In this document: piece after piece, positions 1-8,214 of the stretch
Layout of the letters: every line of letters begins with the position of its first letter
Position numbering within the stretch: position 1 is the stretch's first letter
NCBI RefSeq assembly: GCF_052030545.1
Contig: NZ_JBPDIH010000002.1
Location: 496,001-560,000, forward strand
Reading direction: 5' to 3'
DNA from: CANMXU01 sp052030545
Lineage (GTDB): Bacteria > Pseudomonadota > Gammaproteobacteria > Enterobacterales > Alteromonadaceae
Length of the DNA: 64,000 nucleotides
Position numbers and translations under genes: made by a program
Notes under the pieces: generated by a model
What the model was told of the DNA's origin: nothing
What the model saw: the letters and a program-made list of their open reading frames with translations, nothing else
Database searches by the model: none

Positions 1-1
1 T

Positions 2-466
2 ACAGCAGTAAAGCCAGCAACGACCACCATTTATATCAACCTAGCATTTGCTAAACTCGCTAGCGATATTAACAGTGGCGCTCTTACCCATCAGTTTAAT
101 GGCAAAGGTCGTAAAATTGCCGTATTACCTGAAACACAAGAAGTGAATTACCTTTATTATTCATCAGACGCAGCCGGCAAAGACACTATTGAACCGCCGT
201 TTGAAATTAACAATGGCGATAACATTAAGTTTTGCTTAACGCCAGCACCAGAAGATAACAGCAAAGCCAGCTATAAATGGAATGGCATTTTGCAAAGCCA
301 TAACGACTTACAGTTAGTTTCCGGTAAAAAAAGCACTTATAACGCCAACCTTGATAGCCAAGCGACTCGCAGTGATGAAGATGATGTGACAATTATTACC
401 AAGTTTAAAGTTAGTGGTGGTAAGTTTACTGTGGCTTGGGATCCAGCAATAAAAATTAAAGTTTAA
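2..466 (+). CDS. Unknown protein, C-terminal part (5' end outside window)
   Basis: The reading frame is open from the first bases of the window, so only the last 154 residues are visible and the true start lies upstream. I do not recognise a family. The visible part is polar, has no membrane segment, and ends in short alternating stretches that look like beta strands (ending WDPAIKIKV). An in-frame GTG at 143 could be mistaken for the start, but coding continues well upstream of it. The gene converges on the kinase gene; the two stop codons are only 4 bp apart, with no hairpin between them. Nothing ties it functionally to the kinase. Confidence 0.7.
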   Translation, partial: TAVKPATTTIYINLAFAKLASDINSGALTHQFNGKGRKIAVLPETQEVNYLYYSSDAAGKDTIEPPFEINNGDNIKFCLTPAPEDNSKASYKWNGILQSHNDLQLVSGKKSTYNANLDSQATRSDEDDVTIITKFKVSGGKFTVAWDPAIKIKV

Positions 467-470
467 ACTT

Positions 471-3419
471 TTAGTGACCACTCTTGCCTATTAGATGATG
501 GTATTTATCATCATCTTTTAAATTTTCGAATAATGGGGAGTTTAAGATTTCATTAATTGAGTAACTGTTACTAATTGCAAACTCTAAGTGTCTCATTGCA
601 GCTTCTTTTTTATTTAGCCGTGAATATGCAGCAGCAACAAAAAAATTATCTACACCCGTATCATTTTCATTAATTAGTTTGCTATATGAATTACTTTTAT
701 CTAAATGGTTAAGGTTTGCATAATAATATGACAATAAAGCAATGGCATATTTATTGTTAGGGTTTAGTTGGAGTGCTTGCTCTGCTCTTAATATCGCTTG
801 TTTAAAAGCATATAAATACTTATCATTATTTGCAAAGCGATAGGCATCAGCTAAATTTCCCCAATTAACAAAATCACTGTCATTCAAGTGAATCATCTGC
901 TCATAAGCTGCTACCGCTTGCTGATAATCTTTTAGAATAAAATAAGCCGTACCTAAATTAGCATAACCATCTGCATTCCGTTCAATAGAAATTGAATGTT
1001 TAGCAGATTTTATTGCCTTACCTATTTCACCAATTGAATAGTAACAAGCACTAATATTTAAATAGGCCGTATAATTATTGGGAGCGTTTGTTGCTTGTAA
1101 TTTAAAGTAATTAAGCGCTTTCAAGTAATCGCCTTGACCAAAATAGTAAGCCCCAAGTTTAGATATAGCAGCAATATTGTTAGGCATTTTTTTATAAGCA
1201 GATAATAAAACCTTTTCAGCTTTACTTTGTTCGCCCAAAGCAATATAGGCATCGGCAAGCCCGGTATAGGCTTTAATAAAATTCGGCTGGCTATTAATGC
1301 TTTGCTGAAATAATTGCACCGCTTGTTGATATTGCCCTTGATTGAGGCTGAGTTCCCCTTGCAAATAACTGAGTAAAACATGCTCACGATTAATTGCCGC
1401 TAACTGGTCAATGGTATTTGCCATATTCGTTAACCAGTCACCTTGTTTGGTTTCTAAAAAGCTACGCAGTTGCGCCTGCGCTAATCCAACATAAGCGTCG
1501 CCATAGCTGGTATCTAATGCAATGGCTTTTTCAAAAGCTTGCACCGCGTTATTAATATTATCGCCATGGTCAAAGCGGTATAAATAACCTTGGCCTTGTA
1601 AATAATGTTTATAGGCGCCGTCAAATGCGGGCTTTTTCTGAGCAAATTTGTCATTTAGATTTTCGGGCATATGCCAGCCAAGTAAAGTCATTACTTGTTG
1701 GCGAATCTCGGTTTGTGCGGCAAATAACGCATTGGCGTTAATAGTGAGTTGTGTTGATTTTAACTGCCGCCCGTCGCTGCCATTGACTAAGCTTAAATGC
1801 ACGCTACGGGTTGAGCCCATATGCTGAATACTGCCGGTAACAATAAAATCGACCCCGTATTTATTGTAAACCCCAGTTATGCTTGGGTCGTCGAGCTGAC
1901 GTAATTCACTACTGGGTAATACCCAGGTTTTACCATCGCCTTGTTGATAGCCCACTTCAGCTAAGTCGCTGCTTAACATAGTGGCAATACCGTCGCTAAA
2001 TATTTGCAGCACAGGGTCGCCGCTAATATTGTCAAAGGGTAAAAAGGCAATTTTTTTCGACTCAACCAATTGCCGCGCAATTAGCTCTTGAGTACTCGGC
2101 GGAAAGAAAACGCTGCGTAAACTAAACGCTAATACCGTAATAATAGGCAGTATAATGAAAGTTTTAGTCACCCAGTGTTGCTGCTGCCACCAACTATTTT
2201 TTTGATTAACTTTTTCATCAATCGCGTTAATTTCAACGGCTAGTTCATCGGCACTTTGAAAGCGTTGTTCAGGGTCGACTCGTAATAATTTATCAACCAC
2301 GGCAGCAAACTGTGCAACAAGTTCAGCCGGTATATTTTGCGTTTTGTTTGAACTATTTACACTGCCTTTTTTGCTGACTTTATTACTGCTAGCTTTAACG
2401 GACGCTTTTGCTAATGGCGTATATTGCCCTTCGCTGATCGCTTGGCTAATTTGCGTTATATTCATGCCTAAAAACGGCTTTACGCCAGCAAGCATTTCGT
2501 ACAATACAATGCCCAGTGAAAATAAGTCGGAACGAACGTCGCATGCCTTTCCTGATATTTGCTCTGGCGACATGTATTGCGGCGAACCAGAAAATTCAAG
2601 CAGCGGTGCTTGTTGCTCAACATTCATTAACGCGGCAATGCCAAAGTCGAGCACTTTTATTCGGCCATCGCTGGTCACCATAATATTTTGCGGTTTTATA
2701 TCGCGGTGAATAATATCTTGCTGATGGGCGCAGTGCAGCGCGGCAATAATTTGTTTTGCATAATACAGTACCGTTTTAAGCGGCAAGCCTTCTGCGGGGA
2801 TAAGGTTATTCAGTGGCTGACCATTCACCCATTCCATGACAATAAAATTAGCGTCACTCTCCCCTGCACTCTCCCCTTTACTAATACCAGAACTAATACC
2901 GGAACTAGTACCAGAGCTGGTATCGCGAGCAATATCATAAACAGTCACTATATTGGGGTGATTAAGTTTAGAAATGGTTTTTGCTTCTGCCAAAATTAAC
3001 GACTCGGCATTGGCACCAGCATTAGCATGAAGACGTAACATTTTCATGGCAACAAAGCGCTCTAGCGCTAAGTCTTTGGCTTTATACACCGCGCCCATGC
3101 CGCCTTTGCCTAAAATATCAATAATTTTAAAATGCGCCATGCTGTTGGTCAGCTGATGTTCAGCACTACTTCCAGTTCCATTGTCGGCACGATTGTCAGA
3201 CACGGTATCACTATTTTGCTCAGCTTGAGTTAGCGCTTCGTCGGTTTTACTGCTTAGGTCTTTGCTCTGTTGATTTTGATTAACAACTAAGGTATCTGCC
3301 AAGTTAAAATCAGCACAATCGCTTGCGCAGTCACTGGCACACTGAGGGGTTTTAGGCGTATTAGAATTGTTATTGTCTTGCTTCAATTTCTGACCATATT
3401 GGCCAAAAAAATTGACCAT
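471..3419 (-). CDS. Transmembrane Ser/Thr protein kinase with TPR repeats
   Basis: A 982-residue Hanks-type kinase of the bacterial PknB class. The N-lobe has a glycine loop GKGGMG at about 104-109 and the catalytic lysine in VAMKML at about 126. The C-lobe has HRD at 238-240, DFG at 258-260 and an activation segment with SPQYMSPEQ near 279-287. All catalytic residues are present, so it should be active. A single hydrophobic segment near 418-440 follows, then a domain starting KIAFLPFDNISGD that resembles the TolB-like N-terminal part of CadC/adenylate-cyclase-type proteins. TPR-like repeats fill about 600-960. Kinase inside and TPR outside is the likely topology. A Ser/Gly-rich loop at 168-188 sits between N-lobe strands and is encoded by 12-bp DNA repeats. 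The next gene upstream on the same strand encodes an FHA domain, the usual phospho-Thr reader of such kinases. Confidence 0.92.
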   Translation of the reverse strand: MVNFFGQYGQKLKQDNNNSNTPKTPQCASDCASDCADFNLADTLVVNQNQQSKDLSSKTDEALTQAEQNSDTVSDNRADNGTGSSAEHQLTNSMAHFKIIDILGKGGMGAVYKAKDLALERFVAMKMLRLHANAGANAESLILAEAKTISKLNHPNIVTVYDIARDTSSGTSSGISSGISKGESAGESDANFIVMEWVNGQPLNNLIPAEGLPLKTVLYYAKQIIAALHCAHQQDIIHRDIKPQNIMVTSDGRIKVLDFGIAALMNVEQQAPLLEFSGSPQYMSPEQISGKACDVRSDLFSLGIVLYEMLAGVKPFLGMNITQISQAISEGQYTPLAKASVKASSNKVSKKGSVNSSNKTQNIPAELVAQFAAVVDKLLRVDPEQRFQSADELAVEINAIDEKVNQKNSWWQQQHWVTKTFIILPIITVLAFSLRSVFFPPSTQELIARQLVESKKIAFLPFDNISGDPVLQIFSDGIATMLSSDLAEVGYQQGDGKTWVLPSSELRQLDDPSITGVYNKYGVDFIVTGSIQHMGSTRSVHLSLVNGSDGRQLKSTQLTINANALFAAQTEIRQQVMTLLGWHMPENLNDKFAQKKPAFDGAYKHYLQGQGYLYRFDHGDNINNAVQAFEKAIALDTSYGDAYVGLAQAQLRSFLETKQGDWLTNMANTIDQLAAINREHVLLSYLQGELSLNQGQYQQAVQLFQQSINSQPNFIKAYTGLADAYIALGEQSKAEKVLLSAYKKMPNNIAAISKLGAYYFGQGDYLKALNYFKLQATNAPNNYTAYLNISACYYSIGEIGKAIKSAKHSISIERNADGYANLGTAYFILKDYQQAVAAYEQMIHLNDSDFVNWGNLADAYRFANNDKYLYAFKQAILRAEQALQLNPNNKYAIALLSYYYANLNHLDKSNSYSKLINENDTGVDNFFVAAAYSRLNKKEAAMRHLEFAISNSYSINEILNSPLFENLKDDDKYHHLIGKSGH
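2882..2925. repeat. 12-bp tandem repeat inside the kinase gene
   Basis: About three and a half copies of a 12-bp word of the form CTAATACCAGAA occur in tandem, with one or two substitutions per copy. The unit is four codons, so copy changes would keep the frame. On the coding strand it encodes the Ser/Gly/Ile-rich loop within the kinase N-lobe. Confidence 0.7.
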
Positions 3420-3505
3420 ATAATTATGCTATTAGTGCAATAATCACATGGTCATGATGATATGTCGATAAGTTAATGATTAGAAAATAAGGTAAACCTA
3501 TCTGA

Positions 3506-4528
3506 TTAATTTAACTGACTATATTCCTTTGCTTCCTGGCTAGGCTCTACATGAATGGTTTGACTAGTATCACATTCAGTAACATCACCTTTAATAACGC
3601 AAAAATTCTTTGATGCTAAACGTAATTTTCCCGCTTTGCGTTCAATAATATCGCTTGATTCACAGTTGTTATTTAACGCATCAACAAACTGTTTGCGAAT
3701 ACGGTAAATTTGAATATTTAAATGGCTCGCATCCATGCCCAAGTCTTTGACTAAATGCTCGGCATATAGCCAACCCTGTTCGCTGTCGCTTAGGCCAGCT
3801 TGCATATCAGCCGCGCGTTGTCTTGCCAATGTCAGCGTTAGGTAGTGATGGCTGCGCACCAGTAAATCAATATTTTCGCCACCGGTTTGCATAAATAGCT
3901 GGGTGCTTTCTTCATCTAAGCTGGTATTAAACGTAAAGCGAATATCATCAAGCGAGGTAACGGTTGGTCTGAGTATTTGTGTATCAGCCACGGCGCGATT
4001 AATTTGTAATTGCCAAGATAAGCCATCGACGGTGAGAATTTCTTGATCGCTTAATTCCGCTGAGGTTACCGACTGGCTGAGGTTGTCGTCTAATATTTCT
4101 TGCCACCACGAATAGGTTTGATTATTAAAGCTTAGCACCATAGGTTGCGCTTCTTTACTGGGCAAAAGGTGAAAATATTCCAGTTCGATGGCTTTGCTAT
4201 TGTGGGCAATCGGAATTAAGCAGTCGCACGGCGGATTAATATCGAGCACTTGAAACGCATTAGCAGATTTACTGGCAAATGTTATTACATCGTCTTTTTT
4301 AAGATGCGCAATTTGCTCTCGCGCCAGCTTGTTGCCATTAAGCCAGGTACCATTGCTACTAACGTCGCGCAGTAACCAATGTTCACCGTTCCATTCAATA
4401 AACGCATGCACTTTTGAAATATAAGGATCGGAAATATTGGTATTAACCGAACATTGCAAGCGACCAAAGCTATGATGAGATTGTAATAAACTGCTTTGTT
4501 GATTGTGTTTATTTAATAAAGTGGCCAT
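3506..4528 (-). CDS. FHA-domain protein with C-terminal winged-helix-like domain
   Basis: A 340-residue soluble protein. Residues of about 18-90 form a forkhead-associated domain: the family's GR...S..H...NG pattern is visible as FGRLQ, ISKVHAFIEW and SSNGTWLNG. FHA domains bind phosphothreonine. The C-terminal third (about 225-320) contains LTLARQRAAD, an acidic turn and NIQIYRIRKQF, which reads like the recognition-helix region of an OmpR/SARP-type winged helix. It lies 86 bp upstream of the kinase gene on the same strand and probably forms an operon with it. The likely role, by inference, is a transcriptional output or adaptor for the kinase. The FHA assignment is firm; the DNA-binding assignment is moderate. 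Confidence 0.82.
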   Translation of the reverse strand: MATLLNKHNQQSSLLQSHHSFGRLQCSVNTNISDPYISKVHAFIEWNGEHWLLRDVSSNGTWLNGNKLAREQIAHLKKDDVITFASKSANAFQVLDINPPCDCLIPIAHNSKAIELEYFHLLPSKEAQPMVLSFNNQTYSWWQEILDDNLSQSVTSAELSDQEILTVDGLSWQLQINRAVADTQILRPTVTSLDDIRFTFNTSLDEESTQLFMQTGGENIDLLVRSHHYLTLTLARQRAADMQAGLSDSEQGWLYAEHLVKDLGMDASHLNIQIYRIRKQFVDALNNNCESSDIIERKAGKLRLASKNFCVIKGDVTECDTSQTIHVEPSQEAKEYSQLN

Positions 4529-4768
4529 GTGCTGAGCTCCTTTTTATCTATGTATTAATCGCTAAATTACAATTCAACGATTAATAGTAAGTAATGCACA
4601 AGTGTCGACGAGTAATATCCCTATGACTGACTTGTTCAGTTAGTTTGCCTGATTTAGTCAACCAATAACATACTTTATGCTCGATTTCACTGAAACGCTG
4701 ACTGACGAATGAGGCCTTTAAGCACTTTAACACTATTTTAAAAACACAAGATTTTGTATTACACGCAA

Positions 4769-6163
4769 TTACAATGACGTAACACCTGACTTATTGAACA
4801 TGGCAATGGCTAAACTTGGGTTACTGGGTAAATACCAATGCATATAAGAGGCAAGAATATTATTATGCTGATAAACAAATTCGCCTAAACGTTCACTCGG
4901 GTGATGAGTTGTTTGCGCAATCGGTTCGATAGACACTTCAGCGCTGGAATAATGAAAGCTATGACCGCGCATTATCGGGTTTGCAGTTTGTTCTTGGCAT
5001 AACATCGATAAGTTAACCCACTGCGAGCCAATCGCAGCCAGCTTTTTCTGCATAACCGCTTTACCCGGTAGTAAGCCGAGCATAGGGAATTTTTGCCCAG
5101 ATAAGTCAGTAAGTTGCTCTAGCAGATATAACATGCCGCCACATTCAGCAATTATTGGTTTTTGACTATTAGCAAAGCTTTGAACGCTATTGATAAAACT
5201 GACATTAGTTTTTAGTTTTTCCGCGTACAATTCTGGGTAACCACCGGGGATATATAAAATATCACCATCAGGTAAGTGCTTATCGGTTAGTGCAGAGCAG
5301 TAAATAATGTCTGCGCCTGCTTGCTTTAAAAAGGCGATATTCGCGGCATAAATAAAGCTAAAGGCAGCGTCGCGAATAATAATAATGCGAGTACCTGACA
5401 ATGCCTGCTCATTGCCTTGTAGCTGTGCGGTTTGTTGTGCGCTAAAAAACTCGACTTTTTCCGGTAAATTAACCAGTTTAGTATTGGCGATGTAGCTAGC
5501 CGCTTGATCAAGTTGGCTATCAATATCCGCCAATTCTTGTGCCTGTACTAAACCTAAATGACGCTCCGGCAAAGTAATGCTATCGTCTTTTGGCATGCGG
5601 CCGTAATACGTAAATTCATCAGGTAAACTATTACTGAGTAACTCGCCATGTCGGTCGCTATTAACACGATTGGCAAGCACCCCAGAAAAAGGCATGTTTT
5701 CACGAAACTTGGCTAAACCAAAGGTAACCGCGGCAAAGGTTTGCGCCATGGCTTTGGCGTCAATCACGCCCAGTACGGGAATATTAAAATACTCGGCTAA
5801 ATCTGCGCTACTTGGCGTGCCGTCAAATAGCCCCATGACTCCTTCAATTAAGATCAGATCTGACTCTTGTGCCGCACGATATAGCAGCTCTTGGCAACCC
5901 TGCTCGCCGACTAACCAAAGATCTAATTGATATACTAGCTCTTCACTGGCTTGCCTGAGGATCATAGGATCAATAAAGTCTGGCCCGACTTTAAATACCG
6001 TGACCTTGCGCCCTAAATTACGGTGATAGCGCGCGAGTGCAGCAGTTACGGTGGTTTTGCCTGAGCCTGAATGCGGCGCTGCAACAATGAGTGCAGAACA
6101 CTTTACGCCGCTACCTGCTTGCTGCTGCGGTCGATGCCTAAAGGCTTTATTTTCTATAGCCAC
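4769..6163 (-). CDS. cobB: Cobyrinate a,c-diamide synthase
   Basis: This CobB/CbiA-family enzyme (464 residues, normal length) amidates the a and c side chains of cobyrinic or hydrogenobyrinic acid with glutamine and ATP. The N-terminal half is a dethiobiotin-synthetase-like ATPase with P-loop PHSGSGKTT at 30-38 and KVGPDFIDP just after. The C-terminal half is a class I glutamine amidotransferase with PGGYPELYA, nucleophile Cys341 in AECGGMLYL and the His region RGHSFHYS. The gene follows the BtuM-like membrane protein by 59 bp, downstream of a cobalamin riboswitch, so it should be shut off when B12 is plentiful. No other corrin-ring gene is in the window. Confidence 0.93.
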   Translation of the reverse strand: MAIENKAFRHRPQQQAGSGVKCSALIVAAPHSGSGKTTVTAALARYHRNLGRKVTVFKVGPDFIDPMILRQASEELVYQLDLWLVGEQGCQELLYRAAQESDLILIEGVMGLFDGTPSSADLAEYFNIPVLGVIDAKAMAQTFAAVTFGLAKFRENMPFSGVLANRVNSDRHGELLSNSLPDEFTYYGRMPKDDSITLPERHLGLVQAQELADIDSQLDQAASYIANTKLVNLPEKVEFFSAQQTAQLQGNEQALSGTRIIIIRDAAFSFIYAANIAFLKQAGADIIYCSALTDKHLPDGDILYIPGGYPELYAEKLKTNVSFINSVQSFANSQKPIIAECGGMLYLLEQLTDLSGQKFPMLGLLPGKAVMQKKLAAIGSQWVNLSMLCQEQTANPIMRGHSFHYSSAEVSIEPIAQTTHHPSERLGEFVYQHNNILASYMHWYLPSNPSLAIAMFNKSGVTSL

Positions 6164-6222
6164 TGATAAACTCCTTCAATGAAAATACCTTGCTCGATAA
6201 TGTAAAAATCAACTTCAGCAAA

Positions 6223-6834
6223 CTAATGTTTATGTTTAACATTGGCGGCGTTATTGATGGTTTTGTCAGCAAAGAAATGGCTCAGGTTAAAGTCAATCAC
6301 CACCGCTGACAGCACATAAAAGGTCGGGTTAACAATATATTTGAAAAAGTACTTATCAACACGCGCTGAATATTCAGCCCAAGACAGTTCAGGGAACTTG
6401 CCAGAGAATGCGTAATAACTACCATTTGAGATAAAAAAGGCGATTGAGCTTGCCGCAAATAACGCAAAGGCAACTTGCAGCACATTTATTTGCCGGCCCT
6501 TTTGCTGCCAGTTGGGGCGAGCATAAAAACCTGCCGCAAACATCACACCATAGCTTAAGACCAATGCCGGATACGAGGTGGTAATGCAGTCACCAAACTG
6601 ACCACGGTAATACGATGACGCCATATCGATAGTCACGCTAAGCAGATAAAAAAACCAAAAGGCTTTCATATTACGTAAATACATACCCGCCAAGAAAAAA
6701 ATAGCAATTGAAGCGCTCGGCAAATGATTCAAACTGGCAAAGTGATGCGTACGAGTTGCCAGCATAAGCAAAGTTAATACGGCAAAAATGGCAAAGACCA
6801 AACGAATGGGTAAATTTGAGGTGGCTGATTTCAT
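6223..6834 (-). CDS. BtuM-like cobalamin transporter (solitary ECF S component), putative
   Basis: A small integral membrane protein of 203 residues with about five or six hydrophobic segments. I start it at the ATG at 6834 (MKSATSNLP), because the 17 residues further upstream look unlike a membrane protein and have no support. The layout resembles BtuM, the solitary S component of ECF-type transporters that imports cobalamin: similar length, an N-terminal HHFASLNHLPSAS segment leading into helix 2, and one conserved-looking cysteine (Cys83, in GDCITTSYPA). In Thiobacillus denitrificans BtuM, Cys80 coordinates the cobalt. The B12 riboswitch upstream and cobB downstream support a corrinoid role. 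The family call rests on remembered features, not an alignment; the alternative is an unrelated B12-regulated membrane protein. Confidence 0.6.
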   Translation of the reverse strand: MKSATSNLPIRLVFAIFAVLTLLMLATRTHHFASLNHLPSASIAIFFLAGMYLRNMKAFWFFYLLSVTIDMASSYYRGQFGDCITTSYPALVLSYGVMFAAGFYARPNWQQKGRQINVLQVAFALFAASSIAFFISNGSYYAFSGKFPELSWAEYSARVDKYFFKYIVNPTFYVLSAVVIDFNLSHFFADKTINNAANVKHKH

Positions 6835-6885
6835 AACAATACCGCTATTTAACAAACAATTAATAGTAACGGTGGTGGAAATCAA

Positions 6886-7458
6886 AGTAGGTAAACGAGT
6901 TAAGACATGCTGCCAATGAAAATAACGTTCACAATGATAAAACGCGACAATGCACCTTTATCAATGCGCTTTTATGATTTCATTTTCAGGCAGTAAGACA
7001 AACCGTGTACTTTTCTCTGAATAACCGCCCACCGCAGTTGTCGAGTAATATTTATCAATAGCAGCTAACGATATTCGAATGGCGTTAAACTTTGCGCTAA
7101 AAATAAATATGATCAGGCCGGTCTCCGGACTCCTGTTCATCGCATCTGCAACACCTTCCCATATTTATCATCAAAGCCTGTTGGCTAAGCGATTTTATAC
7201 AGTGGTTTTGTTGCTGCTCACAGTTACCGTTGCGGGGGCAGTACTGGCATTTCACCAGTTTCACGTTTCATCTTAAAGCGTTATTTTTCTGATAATTTTT
7301 ATCTGTAAAATAACACAAGACACCTAAATCAAGGCAGATCTTACGGCATGCATCTAGGTTATTCAACCGCTATGCAAATTTATAAAACCAGCTTTTACAA
7401 AAACAAATAATTATTGATATCTACTAAGGCGAGCTAAAAACATTCCGGTCGTTCAACC
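6886..7458. other. Intergenic region with long riboswitch leader
   Basis: A 573-bp stretch without a protein gene. The central part is the cobalamin riboswitch (minus strand). Between its 3' end and the BtuM-like start lie about 280 nt that must hold the expression platform; I could not find a clear hairpin plus T-run there, so control may act on translation. The part from 7276 to 7458 is AT-rich; no confident promoter was identified. Confidence 0.5.
7112..7275 (-). ncRNA. Cobalamin (AdoCbl) riboswitch
   Basis: Read on the minus strand, the region has the conserved cobalamin-aptamer blocks in order. GCCCCCGCAACGGTAA (7224-7239) is followed by a variable arm, then GGGAAGGTGTTGCAG (7146-7160) and AGTCCGGAGACC (7120-7131). 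The first and last blocks closely match the class consensus. It precedes the BtuM-like gene and cobB on the same strand, so B12 binding should repress them. Confidence 0.93.
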
Positions 7459-8214
7459 TTACAATTCCCTCAGCCAAATATTTCTAAAGCTAATTTCACC
7501 ATTGTGATCTTGCAGCAATATAGGTTTACAGCCATGTGCGTTGAAGTATTTTGCTTTACCAACATACATAGTTGTGCCTTCTATTTCAAAGTGGTCTTGT
7601 ATTAATACGCCATTATGTAACACGGTAATATGTGCGGGTTTAGTAAGGACACCAGCGTTATCAAATTGAGGTGCGCGGAAAATAATGTCAAACGTATTCC
7701 ATTTACCACTCGGCGATAAAGCATCAACCAAAGGCGCTGCTTGCTTATAAATTGAACCGGCCTGACCATTTACGTAAATTTTATTGTTATATGTATCAAG
7801 AATCTGGACCTCATAACGCTCTTGTATTTTAATACCGCTATTAGCATGAAGAGGTGCATCTTTACGGCGTTCACTCACGATAGGCGCACGCCATTCTAAG
7901 TGTAATTGCATATCACAAAAGCTCTGCTTAGTAACAATAGAGCCTGTTTTGGGTTTCACCGTTAAACGGTCGTTTTCGTAAATCCAATTAACCGGCTTTC
8001 CATTAGTATGCTGCCAATATTTTTCTACGTCACTTGCTTGTTGTAGTAAAGGAATTGCGTCTGACGGAATTGGGGTTACTTGTACTTTTTTAGGTACTGG
8101 ATGCCAAATCTCAGTTAATTTAGGATCTACTTTATTCCCATATGTTGCTGTCGTTGTTATTAACCCTATTAGAATAGCGCTTACTTTACTTAGCTTTATA
8201 ATGTTATTAGTCAT
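7459..8214 (-). CDS. DUF1080 (3-keto-disaccharide hydrolase-like) secreted protein
   Basis: A 251-residue protein with an N-terminal signal peptide (about 1-26, cut near TYG). The rest is a concanavalin-like beta sandwich of the DUF1080 type: an early W-rich segment, FCDMQLHLEWRAP, HANSGIKIQERYEVQILD, and a C-terminal ILLQDHNGEISFRNIWLREL, the usual family ending. DUF1080 proteins have been linked to hydrolysis of 3-keto-glycosides. It is the third gene of an overlapping operon; its start lies 8 bp inside the end of the propeller gene, so the two are probably translationally coupled. A role in breaking down an oxidised sugar is an inference from family and context. Confidence 0.85.
   Translation of the reverse strand: MTNNIIKLSKVSAILIGLITTTATYGNKVDPKLTEIWHPVPKKVQVTPIPSDAIPLLQQASDVEKYWQHTNGKPVNWIYENDRLTVKPKTGSIVTKQSFCDMQLHLEWRAPIVSERRKDAPLHANSGIKIQERYEVQILDTYNNKIYVNGQAGSIYKQAAPLVDALSPSGKWNTFDIIFRAPQFDNAGVLTKPAHITVLHNGVLIQDHFEIEGTTMYVGKAKYFNAHGCKPILLQDHNGEISFRNIWLREL

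Noticed and set aside
2344..2999. Open frames on the plus strand opposite the kinase gene
   Set aside because: They are antisense shadows of a strongly conserved kinase domain and have no recognisable protein features.
471..4528. Kinase/FHA genes as the edge of a type VI secretion cluster
   Set aside because: No tss/vgr/hcp gene is visible on either side within the window; the neighbour on one side is unknown and on the other is B12 metabolism.
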